Of a stretch of 44,821 nt of DNA, positions 33,250-41,334 are shown in pieces. This DNA comes from a bacterium (GTDB taxonomy: Bacteria; JAMCPX01). A model generated the notes under the pieces. The model searched no databases. It saw only the letters and a program-made list of their open reading frames with translations, and was not told the origin of the DNA. The DNA lies in the NCBI GenBank assembly GCA_021787665.1, contig JAJYLN010000019.1, forward strand, positions 1-44,821, written 5' to 3'. Every line of letters starts with the position of its first letter. Positions within the stretch are counted from its first letter, which is position 1. The translations under genes and the position numbers were made by a program.

Positions 33250-34395
33250 TTATCTTATCCGCTTCTTGTAGTGCTTGCTCGCCACGCTCGTGAACAGCGC
33301 GGATATGCCGGCCGCCGTGAGGATGAGCAGGTACGGCAGCGCCATGAGCCTGTGGCCGGTACCTGCCGCCGGACCTTCGGACACGGTCACGATATACAGC
33401 ATGAAGAGCAACAGCACTGCAAGTTCGCGCAGAAAGCCCTCCCCTGCCACGACGATGATGCCTATGACAGCGAGGGTAACTATGAAGACCGTAAAGACAT
33501 CGTGATACAGGATCACGTCCCGTATGACGGACGGCCCGGCCAGGGGCCTCCGACCCCCGTTCTGCACGCTACGGCCCTGCAATACAGGCCTTGCCGGTCC
33601 CGGCCGCACGCCCACAAGGCGTGACAGGTCGCGGTGCAGGGGACTGGACAGCAGACCTGTGGTACCACGCAGCGTGACGACAGGGGCCTGACTGAATCCC
33701 TTGTACCCGGAGACGGCATAGTTCCGTACGGCCCAGGGTACGAGTGTGAGGCCGGCTATAACAATGGTGCCTACGGTGTAGGTCAGCCTGTTCCAGGGCC
33801 GGAGCCGTGAGGCGGCAAGGTAAGCGACCGCGGAGACGAGGGGGCAGTAGAGCATCGAGGACAACAGATAGGCGGCTGCTCCGGCCGTTATGGCCGCTAT
33901 GAAGAAGGCGGTGGAGTCTTTCCTTTTCATCGATACGATGAGGAAATAGGTGCACATCAGGAGGAGCAGGGCGCCGAGGGTCCAGGGGAGTAACGTGCTA
34001 TCGTATACCAGGCTGAGAGGCTCGAATACCGAGAGCACGGACGCGATCCTGGCGATCCTCTTCGAGAAGAGGATCTCGGCATCGAGGTACAGGAACACGG
34101 GGATGAGGCCGGAAAGCGCAATCTGGAAGAACAGGGCGATGGCCGGCTTCACGCCGAAGGCTCTGTATATCAGGGAAAGGAAAAAAGGGTATCCCGGCGG
34201 TACTGCAGGCACCTTGCCCGGCTGGCCCCGGACGTAGGAGCTGTGCTGGGCGAGGTTTGCCCCGATCTCGTTGTACGCAGAAGAGCCCGGGAGGAAGAAC
34301 CGGGCCGGACTGTCGAAAACGAAAAAGAACGGGACAAGCCTTATGCCCGCGTACAGCACGAACAGGATGAAAAGGAGGCCCGCCTTCTTACCCAT
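33250..34395 (-). CDS. Polytopic membrane glycosyltransferase, GT39/ArnT-like
   Basis: A 381-residue protein with about ten hydrophobic segments. After the first helix comes a periplasmic loop containing DSPARFFLPGSSAYNEIG and then PAVPPGYPFFLSLIY. That pattern, an acidic residue followed by PPGYPxFL, is typical of the GT39/ArnT/PMT type that uses lipid-linked sugar donors. A hydrophilic Arg/Pro/Gly-rich stretch at about 255-290 is unusual and could reflect a local frame problem. It lies 21 bases downstream of the subtilase gene on the same strand and may modify that or another exported protein; this link is inference. Confidence 0.75.
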   Translation of the reverse strand: MGKKAGLLFILFVLYAGIRLVPFFFVFDSPARFFLPGSSAYNEIGANLAQHSSYVRGQPGKVPAVPPGYPFFLSLIYRAFGVKPAIALFFQIALSGLIPVFLYLDAEILFSKRIARIASVLSVFEPLSLVYDSTLLPWTLGALLLLMCTYFLIVSMKRKDSTAFFIAAITAGAAAYLLSSMLYCPLVSAVAYLAASRLRPWNRLTYTVGTIVIAGLTLVPWAVRNYAVSGYKGFSQAPVVTLRGTTGLLSSPLHRDLSRLVGVRPGPARPVLQGRSVQNGGRRPLAGPSVIRDVILYHDVFTVFIVTLAVIGIIVVAGEGFLRELAVLLLFMLYIVTVSEGPAAGTGHRLMALPYLLILTAAGISALFTSVASKHYKKRIR

Positions 34396-34416
34396 AATCC
34401 CGTCTCACCTGATGTG

Positions 34417-37400
34417 CTACGGGGACACCGCTTTTTTCATGAGCGCTATGAACACGAGAGGCACGGCGCAGATCAGAAATGCGAGCAGCAGGTCCATGCC
34501 AGAGGTAGTGCCAGAGGTAGTGCAGGCGCAGCCACTGCTGCCGGACGCTGCCGGACCCGGCGCCTTCCACAGGTACAGGTACCCATCTCTGGTCGATGCT
34601 GCGATGGCCAGCCGTCCGTTACGTACCGGTAGGGGGGTCGTATAGTTGCCTGTGTTCCACAGGTCGTGGCGAAACTTTGCCCATTGTATAGCGTTTTGTC
34701 CCGATGGGTTGCTCCTTGTATCGACGTTGCCCACGGCCGCGGTCGCGAGCACCCAACCCCCGGTAAACTTGGGCCAGCCTGTAGGCACCTCGCCTGCGGC
34801 GTTCCATGCCCACACTTGATAGCCAGCGCTGCCCTCTATCACATCCGGCATGCCGCTCCCGGTTATATCTGCTATGACCGGCGAGTTCAGCATCTGCCAG
34901 TCCTCTATGATCTCAGGGAACGGGGGCACGTAGCTCTTGGTGTTGATGTCCCACACCGAGACCAGGTGGTCGAATGGCTCCCTGAGTCCCCCGAACGCCT
35001 CCATATTGAGGATGCCGAACCCGGTGGAGCCGTACGCAAGCTCTGTCGAGCCGTCCCCGAGGATCGAGCCTACTGCCATGTTCGAAATCAGGGTGAGTTC
35101 CTCGGTCTCCTTTGCCGTTGACGTCGGTATGTCCTGCAAGAACGAGCCGCCGGTCTGTTGGTATACCGAACCGTCCGGGTTGTAGACGACCGGGTCGCCG
35201 GAGATATCGTTGAAGGCGACCTTCATGCCCTGTCCCTTCGCCAGGTTGAACAGGACAGGCGAGGTCGGGATACCCACGCCGACATAAGGAAGGATCGCCG
35301 AGTCAGGTGCGTACATTGACTGCGGCCAGCCCGGAGCGTACGAGCCATCCATGTTCAGCACATACGCCTTTGATGCGCCGTTGTAGTTCTCGTTCGTGCC
35401 GAGGGCGATCTGGACCTTGCCATTGCCGAGGATGTCGCCGATCGCCGGGGTGGAAAGTATCCTTGTGTACTGCCGGTAATGAGACGTGCTTCTGTCGTAG
35501 ACCGCGAAATCCGTTATCAGTGCACCGGTGCCGTCCCAGATGTAGACGTGCTGATCCTCGGCTGCAACGATGATGTCCAGCCCCTTCCCGGACAGTGGAT
35601 ACAGAACCGGAGACGCGAAGATGGCATGGTCCGGTATGTCGTTCTTGGGGTTGGGCTGACATTTCGGGTCCGTGTTCGTATTGCACGTGAACGAGTCTAT
35701 GATCGCCGTCCTCAGGGTAGCGTTCGTTGCGAGGTCCGAGTATTGATAGTCGATATGGACCGGGAACCCGGGCAGGAGGTTACCCTGATTGTCCCATGCG
35801 TAGACGTGGCCGTCCATCGTTGCTGCGACGATGTCCGTCACGCCGTTGCCGAGCAGGTCGCCCACCGCGATGGTTGAGAGTACGGACGCCGATGCGGGCG
35901 TGATCGTCCCGCCCGCGTATGCCGGGGACCTGAGATGGTTTACCACGTTCGCAGGTTTCGAGGCGTCGAACACGTCGAGAACGTCCGTGGTCAGAGGGAA
36001 GCCGGGCAGGGGGTTACCGTTGCGATCGAACCCGTAGACCTTGCCGTCGGACCCTCCTATCAGGAGTTCATCTTTGCCGGTACCGTACAGGTCTGCAAGC
36101 ACCGGAGAGGACTCGAGGGACGTGCCAAGGTAGATCGGGAAGTTCGGGTAGAGGTCTGGGTCGTGGTGGATGAATATCTCCCGGCGGTCCTCGCCGTAGA
36201 GCCGCGTGTCGCCGTTCAAGTCCGAGGTCTGCTCGTAGAGGTTCTGGTGGGAATTGTCGAACACCCGCACGCGTATCGTCAGGGCGTAGTTGTTGGCCCC
36301 GCCCTCGGTCCATGTCTCCGCGCTCGTTATGGGTGCTTCCGGTATCGGGATGGACGCTACGTCGATCGAGCATAGCTTACCGGAGACCGGTGCGGTCAAC
36401 CCATTTTGCTGACATCCGGGAACAGTTGTGAATGTTGACGGTGTTACACCAATACCATATTGTACCTCATAATCGTAAGAGCTGGCCCATCGCGCGTTGA
36501 CGTAGCCGTCGATATCGATAGTGGGCGTCTTGACCGGGTCTATGGTCTGGAACCAGTTGGGCGCGACTATGTCCGCTTCCGGGGGGATCGCGGTCGTGGT
36601 GACAGACAGGACAGCGTGCAGGAGGTTCGCCCTGCCGTAGCCGAAGTACTGGTCCCACCCCGGCAGGGACTCGTAGAGTGTGGGGTCATAGCCGGAGGAG
36701 CCGGGCACGGAGTTCGGGATGTCGATGTCGTCCGCGGTTAAGGTGAGTATCTGCTTGACCTCGTTCGCGGTAAGGTTGATCCCCTGCGTAAACGCCATGG
36801 ACTCCACGATGCCGGCCATGCCGGATGTCTTGCCGGTCGCGCCGGACGAGCAGCTCGTCGAGGGTGTGGAGAGTACGAGGTGCGCGCCGTAGTTCGTGCA
36901 GTTGTTGAACGCGAGGAAAGTCGTTATCGGGTTCTTGGACGCAGCGCCGAGCGTGTTCGTGGCGATAGCGTGCACCATGACGACGTGGTTGCCGTTCGAT
37001 GGGTAATTGTGGTGCATGCTGTCTTCGTCCGCGGCGGAGGCTATGATGACCACGTTATGGTCGTACGCGTAGTCTATCGCCTGCTGTGCGAAGTGCGTCA
37101 TGTTGATCGTGCCGAGGGCCTCCTGGATGACGCGTGCCCCGCTGTCTGTCGCGAACAGCACGCCCTCTGCGAAGGCGTTCGAGTCCGCTACAAAGCTGTC
37201 GCCGACCCTCACCGGCATGAACATGCACTTGGGGCACACGCCTGCCGAGCCCACATTCGGGTCGTTCGCGGGGGCAGAAGAGTCCTCGGCCTCACCGGTG
37301 CCGTGACCGAACCTGTTGATGTCCCAGGGATCGTTATTGTTGTCGCGGAAGTTCCAGCCGGCGATGTCGCGGGCATAGCCGTTGCCGTCCGCATCCACGC

Positions 37401-38145
37401 CGTCCTGTCCGAAAAGCAGGATCAGGTCCTCCGGGTCGATAAAGCCGTTACCGTTCATATCGATGACCTGCTGCGGAGAGCCGTTATACAGGGCATACCC
37501 GGCCCCGCCCTGTGATGCATCGTAGTCAGCGATATTGAAGACGTGGTCCCCGTTCCAGTCATAGCACGAGAGGTTGTAATAGCCGCCGCCCGCGACACAG
37601 GCGGTCGTCGCGGGAACGTCGCCAGTCGCCGTGTGGCACGTGCAGCCTGTGACAAAGCCGCCGGCTACCAGCGAGGTATTGTATGGTGGCGGCAGCTCCC
37701 GGTAGTTCAGGTGTATCTTGTCCGCGAGCTCGTGGTCGTCCCACTTTATGCCACAGTCGAGTACCGCAATGAGCACGTGCGGGTCACCGGTGGTGTACTG
37801 CCATGCCTTGTCCGCGCTGATCCCGCTCACCCCATAGAGCTGTTCTGGCGTGTTCAGCGCCGCTGAGCCCTCCAAGAGATGGGGCTCGAAGCCCAGCAGG
37901 TTCCACTGCTCGTCGAGCACGCCGGCGCTGGGGTCGTAATAGCTGCCGGACGGCCCGAACCCCGGCTCGGCCTTGGCAAAGCCCGGGTCCCAGGGCAGAT
38001 ACGGTACCCAGTCCGAGCTCTTGATGGAGTCCTGCGGCGGTGTCCCCGGGGTACCGGGCCATGCAGGGTTGCCGGCACTCGCTGCCCAGGCAACGACGCT
38101 CAAAACCGCGATCAAAAAGACCGTAATGCCGATTACTCTTTTCAT
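34417..38145 (-). CDS. S8-family (subtilisin-like) exported protease with FG-GAP-like repeats and C-terminal sorting signal
   Basis: A 1242-residue secreted protein. The signal peptide spans about 1-23. The S8 domain shows D130 (VLDCGIKW), H281 (FGHGTGEAED) and S441 (GKTSGMAG). At the oxyanion position the usual Asn is Asp (SAADED, D373). Between D and H is an insert with two Ca-binding, dockerin-like loops (DWNGDHVFNIAD, DMNGNGFIDPED) and DADGNGYARD. The rest has FG-GAP-like repeats (GTGKDELLIGGSDGKVYGFD, GNGVTDIVAATMDGHVYAWD). The C-terminus has GCAC, a hydrophobic helix and MKK, like MYXO- or Synergist-CTERM signals for surface anchoring. AGGAGAGG lies just before the ATG. Confidence 0.9.
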   Translation of the reverse strand: MKRVIGITVFLIAVLSVVAWAASAGNPAWPGTPGTPPQDSIKSSDWVPYLPWDPGFAKAEPGFGPSGSYYDPSAGVLDEQWNLLGFEPHLLEGSAALNTPEQLYGVSGISADKAWQYTTGDPHVLIAVLDCGIKWDDHELADKIHLNYRELPPPYNTSLVAGGFVTGCTCHTATGDVPATTACVAGGGYYNLSCYDWNGDHVFNIADYDASQGGAGYALYNGSPQQVIDMNGNGFIDPEDLILLFGQDGVDADGNGYARDIAGWNFRDNNNDPWDINRFGHGTGEAEDSSAPANDPNVGSAGVCPKCMFMPVRVGDSFVADSNAFAEGVLFATDSGARVIQEALGTINMTHFAQQAIDYAYDHNVVIIASAADEDSMHHNYPSNGNHVVMVHAIATNTLGAASKNPITTFLAFNNCTNYGAHLVLSTPSTSCSSGATGKTSGMAGIVESMAFTQGINLTANEVKQILTLTADDIDIPNSVPGSSGYDPTLYESLPGWDQYFGYGRANLLHAVLSVTTTAIPPEADIVAPNWFQTIDPVKTPTIDIDGYVNARWASSYDYEVQYGIGVTPSTFTTVPGCQQNGLTAPVSGKLCSIDVASIPIPEAPITSAETWTEGGANNYALTIRVRVFDNSHQNLYEQTSDLNGDTRLYGEDRREIFIHHDPDLYPNFPIYLGTSLESSPVLADLYGTGKDELLIGGSDGKVYGFDRNGNPLPGFPLTTDVLDVFDASKPANVVNHLRSPAYAGGTITPASASVLSTIAVGDLLGNGVTDIVAATMDGHVYAWDNQGNLLPGFPVHIDYQYSDLATNATLRTAIIDSFTCNTNTDPKCQPNPKNDIPDHAIFASPVLYPLSGKGLDIIVAAEDQHVYIWDGTGALITDFAVYDRSTSHYRQYTRILSTPAIGDILGNGKVQIALGTNENYNGASKAYVLNMDGSYAPGWPQSMYAPDSAILPYVGVGIPTSPVLFNLAKGQGMKVAFNDISGDPVVYNPDGSVYQQTGGSFLQDIPTSTAKETEELTLISNMAVGSILGDGSTELAYGSTGFGILNMEAFGGLREPFDHLVSVWDINTKSYVPPFPEIIEDWQMLNSPVIADITGSGMPDVIEGSAGYQVWAWNAAGEVPTGWPKFTGGWVLATAAVGNVDTRSNPSGQNAIQWAKFRHDLWNTGNYTTPLPVRNGRLAIAASTRDGYLYLWKAPGPAASGSSGCACTTSGTTSGMDLLLAFLICAVPLVFIALMKKAVSP

Positions 38146-38164
38146 AAACCTACCTCTCCTTTAA

Positions 38165-38236
38165 ATCTCCCCTTGCCCCTCTTTTTCAAAGAGGGGGATG
38201 ATTTTGCATCCCCTTTGAAAAAGGGGAAACAGGGGG
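38165..38236. repeat. Double-hairpin REP/BIME-like palindromic element
   Basis: Two hairpins in inverted relation: CCCCTCTTT-TTC-AAAGAGGGG (38176-38196) and CCCCTTT-GAA-AAAGGGG (38210-38226). It fills the gap between the fadH-like stop and the subtilase start. Related 'CCCCTTTGAAAAAGGGG' sequences are, as I recall, widely dispersed in bacterial genomes. It may end or attenuate transcription of the upstream gene. Confidence 0.65.
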
Positions 38237-38239
38237 TTT

Positions 38240-40258
38240 TTATAGCATGATTCCCAGCTCGAATCCCTGCCGTATGGCATCGAGCGCCTTTGCCGGGGCG
38301 AGCGCGTCCCCGATAACATGGATGCGCCGGTCCTTCGCCTTCGAGAACGGGTTGTAGGAAGCCACGCCCGCCGCAAGGACGATCATCCCGGCGTCGAACC
38401 TCTGCTCCTGCCCGTTGTTCTCAGCGTAGACCACGCCCTCCTCTATCCTGGTGACCTTCGTGTTCGTGTACATCTTTACGCCCCGCCGCTTGAGCTGCAG
38501 CATGATGGGCCATCTGGTGGACTTGCCTATGTCCTTGCCGGTCTTGTCGAGCATCTCGAGGATCGTGACCTTCCTCGTGGACTGTTTCAGGAGCTGCTGC
38601 ACGAGCAGCGGGTCCTCGGCGTCGTACTCGAGCAGGAAGCGCGCGGTCTTTTCGTCCATGGTCCCGCCCTGAGAGAGGTACAGGGCCACGTCGCAGCCCA
38701 CCGCGCCGCCGCCGATAATGACGATGGGCTGCGAGCTGCCGTTGAAATCATCAGACAGGACCTCCCACGCGGGCCTGACGTATCCCTCGTCCATCCCCTC
38801 TTCCAGTCCCTGTATGCCGGGGATGATCGGCGAGGCGCCGGTCGCTACGATGATCTCGTCCGCTCTCAACTTCGAAAGGGCCGCACTGTTTATGGACTTG
38901 CCGAGATGGAGCTTCACGCCGTGGTGCTCGAGCTGGTGCGCGTAATGGAGCAGGAGGTCGTAGAACCCTTCCTTGTCGGGGACCGCGCTCGCGAGGTTGA
39001 ATTGCCCGCCGATCCATTTCTCCTTCTCGTACAGGCTCACCGTGTGCCCCCGCTGGGCGAGCGTCACCGCGGCCTCGAGTCCGGCCGGGCCGGCGCCAAT
39101 GACCGCTATACGCTTCGGCTTTCTTGTTTTCGCCACCCTTATCTCATGCTCTCTCCCGACGATGGGATTTATAAGACAGGTTGCCGGAAGTCCGTTGAAG
39201 ATATTGTCGAAACACCCCTGGTTGCAGGCTATGCAGTAGTTTATCTCGTGGAGCTCGCCCTTCATCGCCTTTGCCGGGAACCGGGGATCGGCTATCAGCG
39301 CCCGTCCCATCACGACCATGTCCGCCCAGCCGTCGTTGATGAGCCGCTCCGCAATGGTGGGGTCGTTTATCCTGTTCGATGCGATGACCGGCACGTGCAC
39401 GGCCTGTCGTACCTTCATCGCAAGGTACGAGAATGCGCCTTCCGGCACGGAGAAGGTGAGCTGGGGCACGTGGGTCTCGTGCCAGCCCCCGGTCACGTTG
39501 AACCCGTCGATGCCGGCCTGGTCGAGCGCCTTCGCGAACTCGACGGTCTCATTGATCGTGTTGCTGCCGCGCACGAAGTCGCTGCCGGACAGCCGCATGA
39601 TGACCGCGCAGTCGTTGCCGACGGCCTGCCGTACCTTCTGGTATACCTCGATGCCGAAGCGCATCCTGTTTCCGGGCGACCCGCCGTACTCGTCGGTCCT
39701 CTGGTTCGTGAGCGGGGACAGGAACTGGCATATGAGGTACCCGGCGGACGCGAGGACCTCGATGCCGTCCATGCCCGCACGCTTCGCTCTGAGCGCGGCG
39801 TCCGCATAGGCCTGCTGGATCTGCCGTATCTCGTCGACCGTGAGGGCCCGCGGGGTCTCGTTGGTGAGCCTCGAAGGCACGGCCGATGCGGAGACCGGCG
39901 TCTCCCCCTCGATCATCCACGAGGGCACGTACCTGCCGGCGTGGTAGAGCTGGGCGAACACCTTGGTGCCGTGTGCGTGCAGGGCCTTCGTCAGGCCGGC
40001 CATGCCGGGGACGAAGTCGTCCGTGTCGAGCCTGATCATGAAATGGCCCCCGCCGACCTTGTCTACGGTGCACCCGCCCACGATGATCAGGCCCGCGCCG
40101 CCCCGCGCCCTGCTCTCGTAGAACGCGGTCATCTGGTCCGTGACGTGGCCGTCCGGCGTGTAGTTGAGGTGCATGGCAGGGAAGACGATCCTGTTCTTTA
40201 TCTCGAGGCTGTTTATACGTACCGGGCTGAACAACGATGTAAAATATTTGCCGTCCAT
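38240..40258 (-). CDS. 2,4-dienoyl-CoA reductase-like (FadH-type) flavin/Fe-S oxidoreductase
   Basis: A 672-residue enzyme of the old-yellow-enzyme/FadH group. The start at 40258 is supported by GGAGG six bases upstream; the frame remains open 34 codons further. The N-terminal TIM barrel binds FMN and carries the FadH-like catalytic Tyr (ASAGYLICQFLSP) and His (GGWHETHVPQ). The [4Fe-4S] motif is C342, C345, C349, C361. The C-terminal FAD/NAD(P) domains start with IAVIGAGPAGLEA and contain VIIGGGAVGCDVA. The active-site residues favour dienoyl-CoA reduction over general enoate reduction. It may process unsaturated acyl-CoAs for the operon at 20-26 kb. Confidence 0.9.
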   Translation of the reverse strand: MDGKYFTSLFSPVRINSLEIKNRIVFPAMHLNYTPDGHVTDQMTAFYESRARGGAGLIIVGGCTVDKVGGGHFMIRLDTDDFVPGMAGLTKALHAHGTKVFAQLYHAGRYVPSWMIEGETPVSASAVPSRLTNETPRALTVDEIRQIQQAYADAALRAKRAGMDGIEVLASAGYLICQFLSPLTNQRTDEYGGSPGNRMRFGIEVYQKVRQAVGNDCAVIMRLSGSDFVRGSNTINETVEFAKALDQAGIDGFNVTGGWHETHVPQLTFSVPEGAFSYLAMKVRQAVHVPVIASNRINDPTIAERLINDGWADMVVMGRALIADPRFPAKAMKGELHEINYCIACNQGCFDNIFNGLPATCLINPIVGREHEIRVAKTRKPKRIAVIGAGPAGLEAAVTLAQRGHTVSLYEKEKWIGGQFNLASAVPDKEGFYDLLLHYAHQLEHHGVKLHLGKSINSAALSKLRADEIIVATGASPIIPGIQGLEEGMDEGYVRPAWEVLSDDFNGSSQPIVIIGGGAVGCDVALYLSQGGTMDEKTARFLLEYDAEDPLLVQQLLKQSTRKVTILEMLDKTGKDIGKSTRWPIMLQLKRRGVKMYTNTKVTRIEEGVVYAENNGQEQRFDAGMIVLAAGVASYNPFSKAKDRRIHVIGDALAPAKALDAIRQGFELGIML

Positions 40259-40365
40259 TATGGACCTCCAGTCTTTTAGCCTATACATGATAACGCGCCC
40301 CTTGTCCACAACTCCGTTGTTGAGTGCTGAATCATAGCTGATACTTTTCATATAATCCAATAAAT

Positions 40366-40608
40366 GGGGTCAGGTCTACACATTTGACAGAATGATTCAG
40401 GCAGTGGAATCTATGGACAGATATCCCTTTTCTTGCCCCATAGTTCTCCTTAGGTAGATTGTATTTCCAACGGAGTTTGCTAAAACATGTTATAGGCAAT
40501 CAGCTCATACATGGGTTTCTGTACCTCATTTTCCCCAAGTGCTGCAAAATCAAGATTAAAGACTTGACTCCTATTCTGTTCACTTGTCAAATGTGTAGGC
40601 TTGACCCC
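40366..40608. mobile_element. Remnant of a small insertion element bounded by 24-bp inverted repeats
   Basis: GGGGTCAGGTCTACACATTTG at the left (arm 40366-40389) and its near-complement at the right (40585-40608) match at 22 of 24 positions. The roughly 195 bases between contain no convincing gene. Ends of the type 'GGGGTCA..CTACACATTTGACA' are, as I recall, common around Y1-type (RAYT/IS200-like) transposase genes, so this is probably a non-autonomous or decayed copy. Confidence 0.55.
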
Positions 40609-40658
40609 TATATTTTCGTCGGTGAGCAAGGCCGCCGATAGTTTGGAAAGGCAACTGC

Positions 40659-40919
40659 ATGAAGACAAAAGATTACGCAAGGAGATCGATGGTATCATTT
40701 CACATTTCAAGGGCTGACCCTGTTGTTTTGGGCATACCAGTAACAACGACGGTGATGAGTGGTTTAAATGGGCCACAAGGAATAGCAATAGACAAATCCG
40801 GCGATCTCTGGATAACGAATAATGGCGGCAATACCGTAACCGAACTGGCTGGTATTACTACCGGTCCCCAGTACTTTCCATATACCGGCCCCCAGTTCCC
40901 GGGTGGAGGGAATTACTGA
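40659..40919 (+). pseudogene. C-terminal fragment of an NHL/Vgb-type protein
   Basis: From about 40716 the frame encodes one propeller unit, GPQGIAIDKSGDLWITNNGG..NTVTELAG, and the ending GPQYFPYTGPQFPGGGNY. The codons before it (from an ATG at 40659) do not look like a signal peptide. The same unit and C-terminal motif occur in the frameshifted lipoprotein at 16.1-16.4 kb, so both derive from one family. It directly follows the insertion-element remnant, which probably replaced the upstream part. A strong terminator follows. Confidence 0.7.
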
Positions 40920-40962
40920 ACAGAGCAGTAACGGGATAATGGATCAGTAAGTTTAAACATAA

Positions 40963-40987
40963 GGGCGGGCTTTTGCCCGCCCTTTTT
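40963..40987 (+). terminator. Rho-independent terminator
   Basis: GGGCGGGC, loop TTTT, GCCCGCCC and then TTTTT form a classic intrinsic terminator 44 bases after the NHL-type fragment. It shows that this fragment is the real 3' end of a former gene. Confidence 0.92.
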
Positions 40988-41271
40988 AAATGTACTCAGT
41001 AGAAGCTATACTTCGGCGGTGCAAATTCGCTATGGGTTTAACGCTCCCTCCTATCGTAGAGTACACTGAATGCATGAGTTTACATAAAGTTTTTTTGGGA
41101 AGCTGGAAAGGTGGTTGATTTTCAATTCATTCCGATAGAATGCTCAACGCTGAAGAAGTTTAACCCAAAAGTTAGGGTTCTTGAGAATCCCAGCGGCTGG
41201 CGTTCGGGGAAAAAACGATTGTTTGTCAGGGGCGGCAGGCATTGATAAGCTTTGGTATCAAACGAATATGA
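40988..41271. other. Intergenic region without recognised features
   Basis: About 280 bases upstream of the Ig/PQQ lipoprotein promoter. I see no open frame with a ribosome binding site, no tRNA and no strong hairpin here. Confidence 0.5.
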
Positions 41272-41300
41272 TTGACTTCATATTTAGTACCTTGTATACA
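41272..41300 (+). promoter_or_regulatory. Putative promoter of the Ig/PQQ lipoprotein gene
   Basis: TTGACT (41272-41277), a 17-base spacer and TATACA (41295-41300) lie 35 bases before the ATG at 41335. The expected leader is about 28 bases and contains AAAGGAGGT. Confidence 0.6.
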
Positions 41301-41334
41301 GATACGAACATACGAACATACAAAGGAGGTTCCT

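Noticed and set aside
34243-34645. Plus-strand frames at the junction of the subtilase and the GT39-like gene
   Set aside because: Low-complexity, no ribosome binding site, and antisense to well-supported genes.
38318-40279. 653-codon plus-strand frame opposite the FadH-like gene
   Set aside because: Arg/Val/Gly/His-rich antisense shadow with no recognisable motif; the minus-strand enzyme is complete.
40480-40788. Minus-strand frame of about 100 codons over the insertion remnant
   Set aside because: No ribosome binding site or family resemblance; it spans the remnant end and the NHL fragment.
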